Assembly: GCF_030272615.1 (NCBI RefSeq)
Contig: NC_081412.1
Coordinates: forward strand, 142,434,247 to 142,498,246
From: Cryptomeria japonica
Taxonomy: Eukaryota > Streptophyta > Pinopsida > Cupressales > Cupressaceae
Direction of reading: 5' to 3'
Length of the DNA stretch: 64,000 bases
Shown piece after piece: positions 20,481-32,200 of this stretch. Under the pieces are notes generated by a model. That model searched no databases. It was not told the DNA's origin and saw only the letters and a list, made by a program, of their open reading frames with translations. The position numbers were made by a program, and so were the translations under genes. Each line of letters opens with the position of its first letter. Positions within the stretch are counted from its first letter, which is position 1.

Positions 20481-21070
20481 CAAATAAATTTGATCAAACA
20501 GGCTTATGGGGAGACATAGTGTCGGTATGAACTAATCAGCACACGTTATTCATAGTTTTCACCATGAATACATTTGTTTATAGTGGTTCAGATGAGGTGG
20601 GTTTTCCTCGCTACCACTTGGGTCGTTCTCTTCTCACTAGTAGTCCTAATGACCACACGGGAAGACAGGCCCTCTAAAGATTAAACAAAAAGAGCTTATT
20701 GCTCAAGGCACAAAAGACAATGATTCAATTTTAGTGCACCAATTGAAGTGTTTGCTAGTCTATGAAAACAAGGCACACAATAAAAATCCAAAAACCCTTG
20801 CCAAGGACCTGCAACAAAGAGTTGTTAGTAGTTTGGGTTGTTTCAAATGATCACCCCTTCCTGCAAGCACACAAGTTAGGTAAATTTTAAAACCCAAAAG
20901 ACTTTGTGAAAATAGGGGCCTTCAACCAAATGATTTTGCTTCCAAGACAAGCTACACCAATTTTGTTAGCTAGATCTGAAAATGTTAGTCTAAAAATAAA
21001 CCAGATCTGAAACCCTAAATGCAAAATCCGAAAACTGAATCAATAAAACTTCAAAATTTTGAAACAGGTG

Positions 21071-21292
21071 ATACACAGACGCGATTACCCTCAACGCAGA
21101 CGCGACTCTGCGACACAAACGCGGTTCTGCGAGACACAGACGCGGATAAAAACCACAGACGCGCTTCCCAGACACAGACGCGGATAAAAATGACACAGAC
21201 GTGTTTCCGTAACACAGACGCGCCTTTCGGAAGCCTGCAAAATAAAATTTTGTTGAAAACACAGACGCGATTCCAGATGTCACAGACGCGCC
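21071..21292 (-). repeat. CGCGTCTGTG motif cluster (LTR-proximal)
   Basis: Ten to eleven copies of CACAGACGCG or close variants on the plus strand (CGCGTCTGTG on the element strand), spaced by 8-35 bp, starting about 150 bp downstream of the primer site. Confidence 0.9.
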
Positions 21293-21418
21293 AGAAAATC
21301 AAAAATGCGATCCGAAAGTATGCAGACGCAAAAATGTCGAAAATGTTGTCGGAAATGCCAGATCTGCAACTTCAAACACAAAATCTGCAACAAAAGGTTA
21401 AATGCAAAAGGGACAAGA

Positions 21419-21436
21419 GTCCCACCGGGCATGCCA
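21419..21436 (-). other. Primer-binding site of element G
   Basis: Minus strand TGGCATGCCCGGTGGGAC, three bases inside the 5' LTR, has the TGG start and CCGGTGGG core of a tRNA 3'-end complement. The tRNA was not assigned. Confidence 0.7.
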
Positions 21437-21439
21437 AAA

Positions 21440-22207
21440 TGTATATGGTGAAAATGGATAACAATAATAACAATATTGAAAGGCTAAATGAATTCAACCA
21501 CAAACCCCTAGCCTAACAACAACAAAGATCCACCATAACATATGAAGATTACCTAAGACAATGCAAATCAAATGAAATCACAAAGATTATACCATCACAT
21601 GTCCAATAGGGTTTTGATCTCCATTCTTCCTATCTCCATTGATCTTGCTTGATATATTTGCTCTCAGATTTTATGTGCACAAGAGCTCAACAAAGAACGG
21701 AATGTGGTTGCAAGTAGGATCGTAGTGTAGTCGAGTCCTTAAAATCTTTCATTAGGGTTTGATAATGAAGAAAGCATCTCCTTATATAGAAGACACAATA
21801 TGAAATGGAGGGATAAGATTGAGAGGTGTAAAAGGAGGTTGGCTATGATTAGAGGGTAGGTAAAAGAAATAATAAAATAATGAAAGGGGTAGGTAGTGTA
21901 TGAATTAAGAGATGAATGACATGTGTAATGGGTAGAAAAGGTTAATGAATTAATTAAATAAATAAAGATTTATTTAATTAATAGAGGAATAGGGATCAAT
22001 TAAATAAATAAAAATATTTATTTAATTTAGGCAAAGGATAATTTAAATAAATAAATGTATTTATTTAAATGAGAAATAAGGCTAGAAGAGGATAAATGAA
22101 TTAATTAAATAAATAAACATTTATTTAATTAATAGAAGAATTAGGCTTAGATAATTAAATAAATAAAATATTTATTTAATTAGACATGACAATTTTAGGT
22201 GTCTACA
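21440..22207 (-). repeat. 5' LTR of element G
   Basis: A 768-bp copy of 9444-10211 with nine visible differences, including CAAGTCC/CGAGTCC and GTGTCATG/GTGTAATG. The TATA-like CTATATAAG is at 21781-21789 on the element strand; the start of the G transcript is expected about 30 bp beyond. The AT palindromes are at 21948-22190. Confidence 0.93.
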
Positions 22208-23194
22208 ATAACAAACTTAGGAACATCCTTTTCTACTAGAAATAAACAATCACCTTCCTCATAGTCTGATTCATCATTTGAAATGCCAACATCATCCTCA
22301 ACATAGTAGGATTTCCTATTGAATTTTTCCTTGTTTTCCCTAAACTTTTGTCTAGCTCCCTTTTCTAAACATCTAGTAGTTATGTGACCAATCTTTCCAC
22401 ACCTGAAATATTTAAAGGGTAACATACCTTTGTACTTTTCGGTGCCTTTCTTCAATTTCCTTACAAAATTTGCTTCCAACTCATCTGATCTTTCTTCACC
22501 ATCTGGACTATCTTCAGATGCTTTGAATGTTGTCTTTGATTTATCTTTGTCCTTTCCAAACTTTCCTACTTCAAATGCAATCAGGGTACCAAATAGCTTC
22601 TCTTTGGTGAACTTCTTTGGAACATAGATTTATTCAATAGTTGAGATCTTATTATTGTAACTTACTGATAGAGTCATCAAGATTTTGTCAATAACATCTT
22701 CATTATTCAGAGTGCCTCTGAGTTCTCTAATTTTATTCACAGTGTTGTCGAACTTCTCAAAATAGTTTACAATGTCTTCTCCTTCTTCCATCTTCAAGTT
22801 TTCATAGCTTCTCTTAGCTATTAGCCTCTTTGTCAACTTAACTCTCTCATTTCCTTCATAGATGTCTTTCCGCTTCTACCAAACCTCATAAGAAATATTT
22901 AAAATAATAACCTTTGTCAATTTAGTCTTTGATAATGCACTAAAGATAGCATACCTTGCCTTTTAATTTTCTTCATGGGCTTGAACTTCTTGCGGAGTAG
23001 TAAGACCATTAGTCAATTGAATATACTTAGTCTCCACAACCTTCCAAGTGTTATAACCCAGAGAAACCAGATAACCTCTCATCTTCACTTTCTAGAAACT
23101 ATAATCAAATCCTTCAAATGTAGGAATAGATAACTTTTGTGTTGTCGGATCAAGATCTACCTCAAACAATTAAGCTTTATATCAAGGAACCAAA
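22208..23194 (-). pseudogene. Copia B gag, decayed
   Basis: Minus-strand capsid motifs include TKRLIAKRSYENLKMEEGED with IVNYFEKFDN (22630-22836). A zinc knuckle YFRCGKIGHITTRC (about 22385) has its first Cys replaced by Tyr. It ends in an acidic stretch and is cut by element G at 22207; the protease continues at 9443. Upstream (to about 23190) are gag N-terminal pieces with stops. The gag family differs from that of Copia C. Confidence 0.8.
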
Positions 23195-23208
23195 GATTTG
23201 ATACCAAA
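23195..23208 (-). other. Primer-binding site of Copia B
   Basis: Minus strand TTTGGTATCAAATC, directly inside the LTR, matches the initiator-Met tRNA complement TGGTATCAGAGC at 10 of 12 positions. Confidence 0.7.
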
Positions 23209-24156
23209 TATTAAATATATGGGCAATTGAGAGGGGAGGTGAATCATTTGACAATAAAATCCTCTTTTAAGTTTTATTCACAGATTTGGAACAACTAGCA
23301 AAATCAATAAAACAGATAAACATGAGAACATATGCACATAATAGTTTAGACACAAGAAACACCAAAATTTACATTGAAATCCCAAGAAGAGAAAAACCAC
23401 AGAGAATGCTAATTATCGATATATAAACACCAGTTAGGCTGACACCAGTTAAGGTTATTTTTACAAATAATTCCTCACTTCTAGAATGCTCACTGTGGAA
23501 GGGCTCATAGCCCCAAAAGGCTCACTGCCAGAGGGCTCACTGCCCACAAAGGCTCACTACCAAAGATAGAAAGATACAAGAGAATCCACCATTGAAATAC
23601 CATTTGCATAGTTAGAACTACTTTCGGTGTCAATCCACAACACAACTCAACACAACAACTAGATTCTTTCAATATCGCATGTCTTCAACATAAAAGCCAC
23701 ACCCGAATTCATCTAGATTAAATTCTTTTATATGTTGTCTCTAGAAAAAACTAATCCTCAATGTTGGCCAAGGCAGAGATCTAAAATAGGTCTCCACTAA
23801 ATATTATAGTGATGGGAAGGAATGAGAAGTAGACCTCTTTACAACATTCCTCATCAACCATATCAACATGCTACAAATATTTCCAATACCATACCAAAAA
23901 CATTATCCATATGTTAAACAAATGTCATAGCACAATCTCGATTTCTAGACCAAGATTTGGACTTCTAGATCAATCCGGACCCAAGAATGATATTAGCAAC
24001 ACATCTTTTGAAAATCCAAGACATCCAAGAAATCTATGAAACCTCCAAATGCTCAATACCATCTTATACATACACAACTAATCGATATACTACATCTAGA
24101 CCTAATCCAGATCTCATGATTTGACATCAGTGAAAACATATAACAAAATTCTAACA
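23209..24156 (-). repeat. 5' LTR of Copia B
   Basis: 948 bp; starts TGTTAGAATTTTG and ends near ATATTTAATA on the minus strand, collinear with 5285-6206. The right border is fixed by the CATCT duplication at 24157-24161. Confidence 0.85.
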
Positions 24157-24228
24157 CATCTATGCCTTCCAAGTAGAATAATTTGTGTCATAAATTTTTG
24201 ATGATTTGAAATTGATCTCTTGTGACAT
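24157..24228 (-). pseudogene. Copia C gag, N-terminal fragment
   Basis: From the ATG at 24226-24228 the minus strand reads MSQEINFKSSKIYDTNYSTW, a typical Copia gag start, and is cut at 24157 by the Copia B insertion. The rest of the gene is at 4470-5284. Confidence 0.75.
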
Positions 24229-24272
24229 CTCAAACCTTCCTTAAGTGGTTAAGATTATCTTAGCATAACCTT

Positions 24273-24289
24273 GCTCTTATACCAATTAT
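24273..24289 (-). other. Primer-binding site of Copia C
   Basis: Minus strand TTGGTATAAGAGC (24273-24285) matches the initiator-Met tRNA complement at all but one position and follows the LTR end ...GTGTTCA by four bases. Confidence 0.75.
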
Positions 24290-25063
24290 TGAACACATCA
24301 CAGGACTAAGAGGTTGGGGTGAATTAGTTCAAACCTTAAAATAATTTATCTTTATGCTCTTAAACTTCAAACCACAATTATATTATCTTTTCAATAATGA
24401 AACATGAAACCAAACAACACAATACATAAGAGAACACCATATTTATGTGGAAGACCCTAAGCAGGAAAAAGACATGATGAGAATCAAACTCACAATATGA
24501 ATAATTGATTAAAAAAATTTAGGCTCAAGGCCAAGATAGCTCATTGCTCCTAACTTGGAATTATAACACTAAGTCACACAACCTTAGAGAAAGATACAAT
24601 AAATTTGCATAACTAGGATGCACAATCCCATAGTAAGATACAATAGACTTTCATTCTCAAAGCTCAATGCTCAAAGAAAGATACATATCTGCAAACTACA
24701 AAAAGGAAACACTCTATTTTAGTAGGTATAGAGAAATGATGAATTGAAATGAACAAGATATATTGATCATGAAACTACCCTTCAACCACTATGTAAAGAA
24801 AACAATATCATGGAAAACACAACTTACACATTCAGTATCTCAAAACTCTATCACACTAAAGGATATGATCACCAAATCATATCACAAACTAAAATTTTCA
24901 CTTCTCTTTATTCACATATGCTTGCATGTAATTTACAATTAATCCACATCAATCTATATTACAATCCATACATATTTATATAAGACTTTATTCATTGAAA
25001 TCCTTAACTAGGTTGGCCATAGATAAAATATACATTAATTACACAAAGTCATCCACAAATAGA
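24290..25063 (-). repeat. 5' LTR of Copia C, U5-side part
   Basis: LTR sequence upstream of a clear primer site. On the minus strand it contains a TATA-like TTATATAAATATG at about 24975. It is interrupted at 25063 by element D and resumes at 42370. Confidence 0.7.
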
Positions 25064-26221
25064 TGTTGGAATCAATGAAAACTGAGAGGGGGGGGATTAG
25101 TGTTCTGGTATTAATAAATTTGTTAATCTAATTCTTAACCAACCAGATGCACAAACAAGAAATTAAAATATAGAAACACAAAGCAATCAAGCACATAACC
25201 ATAACACCAATATTTTATACGTGGAAACCCAAAAGGGAAAAACCATAATGGGATTTGAACCCACAACATTATTCCACTATGGCCAGTAGCAAAACAATAT
25301 TACAAAAAGGGGAATGCATTTGCATTCAGACACACTACCTAGAGCTCACTACTCAGTTAAAAAAACAAGGCTACAACCCTGGTGGAAGGCTCACTTCCTT
25401 ACTAGCTAATATAAAATGATTACAATGATATATGAACCTATTAGAAGTATCTGACTATGCCAAATTATAGTTTCAGTTAGGTACAAAGTGATCCGCTGCA
25501 CTATTCTGATAAATTACTCTATTCTTCCCTGCTACTAATTACTGGATCGATAAAACTCAAGGTACGCACTTGAAACTATGCTCAATCACTCCAAAATAAT
25601 CACACATATCATGTCTTCATCCATAAATAATTATCCCAATCGATCTTATATATCTGCACTTAACAAAATTAATCTCCCATAAGTTGGCTTCACAAAGTAT
25701 GAAAATATGAAACATGTAGTTGCAAGTCAGCCCATTTCTTCACAAAAACAAATTTTGGATCCAAGAAACTTGATAACATGCTTCCCATAAGTTGGACCAA
25801 TCACCTCGAACTTGCCAATAATCACTAGAATCAACTCAAGGAATCCGGTCCACATGTTACACAACTGAAAATGAAGATAAACCTATTTTACTACACAACC
25901 AGATACCAAATCTTCAAAAAGGCTGAGGAAGCAATACCAGAGGGTGGATTTGCATGATAATCTACTTCGGATACTCAACCAGCTAATCCTGGTCACCAAA
26001 ACCAAAATCTCCTTCATCAAAGATGAGAAATGCTCGCAAAGCCTGTACACAAAGTAATGCTAACAAACTTGAACCAAGACTCCATTCTGGATGTACCAAA
26101 CTCCATACTGGATATAAGAAATAGGCTTAGTTGTCATCAATGACAACTCCTAGGAATCTATATGCATCAAATATCACCAATCTTCATCAAAGCATCACTG
26201 AAACAACACCAAATTCCAACA
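25064..26221 (-). repeat. 3' LTR of element D
   Basis: On the minus strand it starts TGTTGGAATTTGG and ends CATTGATTCCAACA, with a C-rich U5 tract. It is collinear with 41222-42369 over its whole length, with many substitutions, so the insertion is old. Confidence 0.88.
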
Positions 26222-26235
26222 ATCTCCCCCTTTGG
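26222..26235 (-). other. Polypurine tract of element D
   Basis: Minus strand CCAAAGGGGGAGAT immediately before the LTR start. The surrounding bases resemble the 3' end of element E (2545-2569). Confidence 0.8.
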
Positions 26236-26623
26236 AATTGTTGGCAACACTATGAAAAATGATAAGTGATAAAAGGCTCCAAAAACTGAAAACAATCTGA
26301 CAATCTGAAATTTTTACACTCAAGTGAAACCAACTGACTCCCCCTAAGAATAAGCATCATTTTTCACTACCTTATCCAATTCTCTCCCCCTTTTACATTA
26401 ATGGAAAAGGGTAAAAACCCGTCATAACTTATGTACAAAAGAATGCAATAATTTTCATGAATTTAAAAATATTTGCATAACTAACCTTCAGGGATTGTAG
26501 GTACCCATTCCATCCTTTCAGAAAACAATCTAATACATTAATTAGAGCACTGGACATGTATGCATGCACTTTTACTCCTTTGAGATCAGATGGCACCTAT
26601 TTACCTAGTGTACCGACTGCATC

Positions 26624-27623
26624 TTATTGAGCTCCGAGTAAAGTATCCATCCAGGCAGTAATCAGACTTCTTAGTTCTCCCACTCTACTCAGTATTTTCT
26701 CCTTATCTTTATTCAAGCCCTTTATTTTGTTAGTAAAATCCATTATTTGGGCTTCAAGGGAACTTGGGAAAACTGAATGAGGGGCGAAAGAATGACCTAT
26801 ACTAGCAAGATTCCCTTCAAAATCTCTTATTTTCTTATCAATGTCTGCAATAAATAGGCAAAAATAGACATGATTTAAATATTTTACTGCCTTCACTTAA
26901 TGCATCATGTACACTCTTTACTGTTGTCTTCAAAACCTCTCTGTCATCAATTTCCTTCAAATAGGTTTGAATCTCCATCTCATTGAATTTGTTCAAAACC
27001 TTTATGTCATCCGCTTTCTCTAATGATACAAAATATGATTCTAGCTTATTCAACATATCCTTAAGCTTACCAGATGGTGAATCATTGAAATTTACTTAAG
27101 GTCGAGCAAAACATTTTTCAAAATTGCAATAGCTAAAGATGCCTCTTTTTCTTCTGATGCGGACTTTTGTAAGTCCTTACTCACCCTGATCTGTGCAAGA
27201 GTGGCCAACTTCAATGCTTGAAGAGGGGATAAGGTGCTTAGATCTACGAGACCATGAGAAAGATCATCTTCAACTGCAATCTGCTTTCCCTTATCAGGAA
27301 TAGTAACTTTGGTCATGGTTGTCGGAGCTTTATCTCTTTTGTCTTCGCCCTTATCCTTCACCAGATCTGCATTTTTATCTTTTTCATCATCTTCACCTTT
27401 TTCACCAACTTTGCCAACATCTGCAGTCTTTCCTGCTTCACCTAACTCCTCATCTATCATCTCTATAATTATTTCTATCTCAGAAGGATTCTAAGTAGAA
27501 TCACCGAAGTTATCCATAGTTTGATCACTAGTGGCATCAGCTAGAGTTACTTGTTCAACCAGATCAATTTGTACACTTGGTTGATCTTGTTGAGCTTTTG
27601 TTTGCACATGAATTGTTGGAGGG
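26624..27623 (-). pseudogene. Element D extra ORF, C-terminal part
   Basis: Minus-strand frames 27092-27460, 26838-27056 and 26624-26896 give a hydrophilic protein: a Lys/Asp/Glu-rich part (GEKGEDDEKDKNADLVKDKG), then DLSTLSPLQALKLATLAQIR, then a helical part ending SRVGELRSLITAWMDTLLG. Stops and frameshifts separate the pieces. Element S at 27624 cuts it off from its N-terminal half (36766-38726). The last part resembles the ORF of element E at 1874-2273. No catalytic motif is seen. Confidence 0.55.
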
Positions 27624-28010
27624 GGTATGTGCAAAATCATGGGGGGCCAAAAAGTGGCAATGGAAAACAAAATGCATTTCAACCTTCCCAAACACGCCAA
27701 AATCCACTTTGACTTTTTGTTTGGGTCGAGCGAAATTTGAATTTGGTTTGGTAATACCAAACCAAATCGGATATCCAATTTGTGATGTCACTATTGTGAT
27801 ATCATACTTTTCAAATCAGATATCCGATTTGTGATGTCACTATTGTGATATCATACTTTTCAAATCGGATATCCGATTTTTTCAACATAAAAAATATAGT
27901 TTAGTAAAATGGGCATAACTTTTGCCTTTCTTATCAAAATTTTGATTTTTTATAGGCATTGGAAAGGTAATTCATATACCTATCAAATTTATGATGTATT
28001 TTGATGATAT
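27624..28010 (+). repeat. Left arm of element S
   Basis: It contains the outer inverted repeat (27624-27672) and the inner one (about 27860-28000, with TTTTATAGGCATTGGAAAGG). The right arm (about 35735-36765) is longer: roughly 830 bp between its inner and outer blocks has no left counterpart, so one arm has lost or gained sequence. Confidence 0.7.
27765..27880. repeat. 49-bp tandem repeat with a perfect 16-bp palindrome
   Basis: Three occurrences of AATCGGATATCCGATT or one-base variants at 27765, 27814 and 27863, with an almost identical spacer (TGTGATGTCACTATTGTGAT and on). One further copy lies in the right arm at 35872-35888. Confidence 0.85.
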
Positions 28011-28084
28011 TATAGACCAAAAATTAATTATAATCATTTGAAGTTAGTCCTTCAATTTTAAAACTTTAAATACTCACAAATTTT

Positions 28085-29245
28085 GCATACAAAGTCTCAT
28101 TTTTTTTTCCTATCACTTCCTTTATCTATCACTTGTCTATCTATACTTATATAATATATTTTATATATCTCTTTCTTCTCTACTTATGTCACTTATTTTC
28201 TCATTCTATGTAGATAAATAAATTCCCAAGTTACATGCATCTCTGCATATATCTCCATCTTTCTATTCATATCTCTCCCTCTCCCACTCCATCATTATCA
28301 CTCCTTATTTCTATATTTATCTCTAATAATCTCTCTTCTCTCTATTTGTCTCCATCCTTTACCTTATCCTACCTATACTTATATATTACTTGTCTCTATC
28401 ACCTCCTTTCTCTCCCTATCTTGTCCCCTCTCGCTCTATATCCCTATAGATCTATCTTCATGTATATTTATATCTCATTATCTCTAAATCTCACTTATTC
28501 ACTCCATCTCTCCCTCCATTTGTCTTACTCTCTCTATCACATTCTATCCATATCTATCTCTATCTCAATATTCACATCTCCATCTCTTTCCCTATCAATC
28601 TCTCTTTTTATATGTTCCTCTATCTTTATATATATTTCTCTATACATGGTTAATCTACTTCTCTGTCTCTTCCTCTATCGCCCTCTTGAAGTATCTTTCC
28701 CTTTCTCTACTTTTATCTCTTTGTTTACTCCATCTTTATATATATTGTGCTCTCTGCCCACATCCTTCTCTATAGTGCCTTTATATATCTCTATATCTTC
28801 CTCTTTTTCTCTCTCCCTCTCTATCTATCCCTATCTATAATCTCTATCTCTCTTTCTCACTCTCTTTCACTATCTATATATCTCTATCTATCAATATTTC
28901 TCTTCCTTTATATCTCTCTATCTCTTCCTTTTTTTATCTCTCTCTTTACCCCTCTCTATCCATTTTTCTCCATCTCTTTATATATTTATCTTTGTCTTTA
29001 CCTCTCTCTTTATCTATATCTATTCACCTCCCTCTCCCTTTATCTTCATTTTTTATCTCTATCTTCTTCTCTCCTTTTCAATATCTAGATATGTCTACCT
29101 CTTTCTATCCATCCTTGTCCTTTAGTTTTTCTCCCTCTCACTTCATACTCTTTAATATCTATATCTCTATTTATGTCCTTGTCCTTTAGTTCTTTTCCCT
29201 CTCTTTAGTTCTTCATCTCTCCTCACCCTTATATCTCTCCTTATT
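28085..29245 (+). repeat. Pyrimidine-rich tract, left side of the satellite
   Basis: Over 1.1 kb of CTCTATATCTC-like degenerate microsatellite on the plus strand. Translations are Ser/Leu/Tyr low complexity, so the long frames here are not genes. Confidence 0.85.
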
Positions 29246-29258
29246 TGAAAATTAGTAT

Positions 29259-32200
29259 ATATGGTCTCCTAAGGGGTCATAGAACATCATATGACCCCTT
29301 AGGACACAATATGACCCCTAACGACACCATATGGTCTCCTAAGGGGTCATATGGTATCATAAGGGGTCATAAAACACTATATGACCCCTTAAGACATAAT
29401 AAGACCCCTAATGACACCAAATGACCCCTTAGGACACCATACAACCCCTAATGACACAATGTGGCATCCTAAAGGGTCATATGGTGTCCTAAGGGGTCAT
29501 AGGACACCATATGACCCCTTAGGACACCATACGACCCATAGCACCATATAGTGTCCCAAGGGGTCATATGGTGTCTTAAGGGGTCAAAGAATGTCATATG
29601 ACCAATTAGGACACAATACGACCCATGACGACACCTAAGAGGTCATAAGACACCATATGACCCCTTATAACACCATACGATCCCTTACAACACCATATGG
29701 TGTCCTAAGGGGTCATATAACACCATATGACCCCTTATAACACAAGAAGACCCATAACAACATGATATGGTGTCCTTAGGGGTCATATGGTGTCAAGAGA
29801 CACCATATGACCCCTTAGGACACAATATGACCCCTAACGATACCTAAGGGGTCATATGGTGTCCTAAGGGGTTATATGATGTCTTAGGAACCTTTAGGAA
29901 ATAATATGACCCCTTAGCACACCATACAACCCCTAATGACACCATATGGTGTCCTAAGGGGTCGTAGGACACCATATGACCCATTAGGACACAATATGAC
30001 CCCTAACAACACCTAAGGGGCCATAGTGTATCCTAAGGGGTCATAGGACACCATATGACCCCTAATGACACTATATGGTGTCCTAAGGGGTCATATTGTG
30101 TCCTAAGGGTTCATAGGAGATCATATGACCTGTAACAACACAAAATGACACCTAACAATACCTAAGGGGTCATATGGTGTTCTAATGGGTCATAGGACAC
30201 CATATGACCCCTTAGCACACCATAAGACCCCTAATGACACCATATGGGTCATAGAACACCATATGACCCCTTAGGACACCATACGATGCATACTGATACT
30301 ATATTGTGTCCTAAGGGGTCATAAGACACCATATGACCCATAACAACATAATATGGTGTCCTAGAGGGTCATAAAACACCATATGACCCCTTAGAATACC
30401 ATACGACCCATAACGACACCATCTAGTGTCTTAAGGGGTCATACAACACAATATTACTCATTAGGACATAATATGACCTCTAACGATGTCATATAGTATC
30501 CCAATGGCCATATGACCCATAACAACATAAAATGGTGTCCTAGAGGGTCATAAAACACCATATGACCCCTTAGAATACCATACGACCCATAACGACACCA
30601 TCTAGTGTCTTAAGGGGTCATACGACACAATATTACTCCTTAGGACATAATATGACCCCTAACGATGTCATATAGTATCCCAATGGGTCATAGGACACCA
30701 TATGACCTCTTAGGACACCATACAACATCATACCACCCTTTACGACACCATATGGTGTCCTAAGGGGTCATATGGTATCCTAAGGGGTCATATAACACCA
30801 TATGACCCCTTAGAACACAAGAAGACCCATAACAACATGATATGGTGTTCTAAGGGGTCATATGGTGTCATGAGACACCATATGACCCCTTAGGAAACCA
30901 TATGACCCCTAACGATACCTAAGGGGTCATATGGTGTCATAAGGGGTTATATGATGTCCTAGGAACCTTTAGGACACAATATGACCCCTTAGGACACCAT
31001 ACAACCCCTAATGACACCAAATGGTGTATTAAGGGGTCGCACAATATGACCCCTAACAACACCTAAGGGGTCATATCGTATCCTAAGGGGTCATATAACG
31101 CCATATGACCCCTTATAACACAAGAAAACCCATAACAACATGATATGGTGTCCTAAGGGGTCATATGGTGTTAGGAGACACCATATGACCCCTTAGGACA
31201 CAATATGACTTCTAACGATACCTAAGGGGTCATATGGTGTCCTAAAGGGTTATATAATGTATTAGGAACCTTTAGGACACAATATGACCCCTTAGCACAC
31301 CATACAACCCCTAATGACACCATATGGTATCCTAAGGGGTTGTAAGACACCATATGACCTATTAGAACACAATATGACCCCTAATAACACCTAAGGGGTC
31401 ATATTGTGTTGTAAGGGGTCATAGGACACCATATGTCCCCTAACGACACTATATGGTGTCTTAAGGGGTCATATTGTGTCGTGAGGGGTCATAGGACACT
31501 ATATGAACCCTAACGACACAAAATGACACCTAACGATACCTAAGGGGTCATATGGTGTTCTAAGGGGTCATAGGACACAATTTGACCCCTTAGCACACCA
31601 TATGACTCGTAATGACACCATATGCTATCCTAAGGAGTCATATGGTGTCCTAAGGGGTCATAGAACACCATATGGCCCCTTAGGACACCATACAATTCAT
31701 AATGACACTATATGGTGTCCTAAGGGGTCATAAGACACCATATGACCCCTTAGAGGACCATACAACCCATAACAATATAATATGGTGTCTTAGAGGGTCA
31801 TAGAACACCATATGACCCCTTAGAACACCATATGACCCATAACGACACCATGTGGTGTCTTAAGGGGTCATAGGACACCATTTGACCCCTTAGCACACCA
31901 TATGACCCCTAATGACACCATATGGTGTCCTAAGGAGTCATATTGTGTCCTAAGGGGTCATAGAACACCATATGACCCCTTAGGACACCATATGATACAT
32001 AATGACACTATATGGTGTCCTAAGTGGTCATAGGACATCGTATGACCCCTTAGAGGACTATACAACCCATAACAACATAATATGGTACCTTAGAGGGTAA
32101 TAGAACACCATATGACCCCTTAGAACACCATACAACCCATCACGACACCATGTGGTGTCCTAAGGGGTCATAAGAAACAATATTACCCCTTAGGACATAA

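Larger units (their letters stand above)
19162..21418 (-). other. Long 5' leader of element G
   Basis: About 2.2 kb between the primer site and gag. It contains two CACAGACGCG clusters (19652-19855 and 21071-21292) and, between them, a GC-richer block (20112-20480) that differs in composition from the AT-rich surroundings. The plus-strand frame across that block has no known domain. An intron in the gag transcript is possible but was not resolved. Confidence 0.6.
9444..22207 (-). mobile_element. Element G: non-autonomous gypsy-type LTR element with antisense PMD gene
   Basis: A 12,764-bp element with two 768-bp LTRs (9444-10211 and 21440-22207) that show nine differences by eye (98.8% identity), making it the youngest clear LTR insertion here. 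On its own strand (minus) it runs LTR, primer site, about 2.2 kb leader with GC-rich motif clusters, gag-protease-GPY/F frame, about 1.8 kb spacer, then the reverse complement of a plus-strand PMD gene, polypurine tract and LTR. It lacks reverse transcriptase, RNase H and the integrase core, so mobility would need enzymes from a relative. The target duplication is ATAAT/ATAAC (4 of 5). Confidence 0.92.
5285..24156 (-). mobile_element. Copia B LTR retrotransposon (contains nested element G)
   Basis: This minus-strand Ty1/copia element has LTRs at 23209-24156 (5') and 5285-6206 (3'), flanked by a perfect 5-bp duplication, CATCT, at 5280-5284 and 24157-24161. Removing G (9444-22207) leaves about 6.1 kb in the order LTR, primer site, gag, protease, integrase, reverse transcriptase, RNase H, polypurine tract, LTR, which is the canonical Copia order. 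Stops are scattered throughout, so it is inactive. The flanks join into one gag reading frame of Copia C, which independently supports the borders. Confidence 0.9.

Noticed and set aside
28235-29189. Long plus-strand frames of up to 201 codons
   Set aside because: They are translations of a degenerate CTCTATAT microsatellite: Ser/Leu/Tyr/Ile only, several overlapping frames open at once, no domain.
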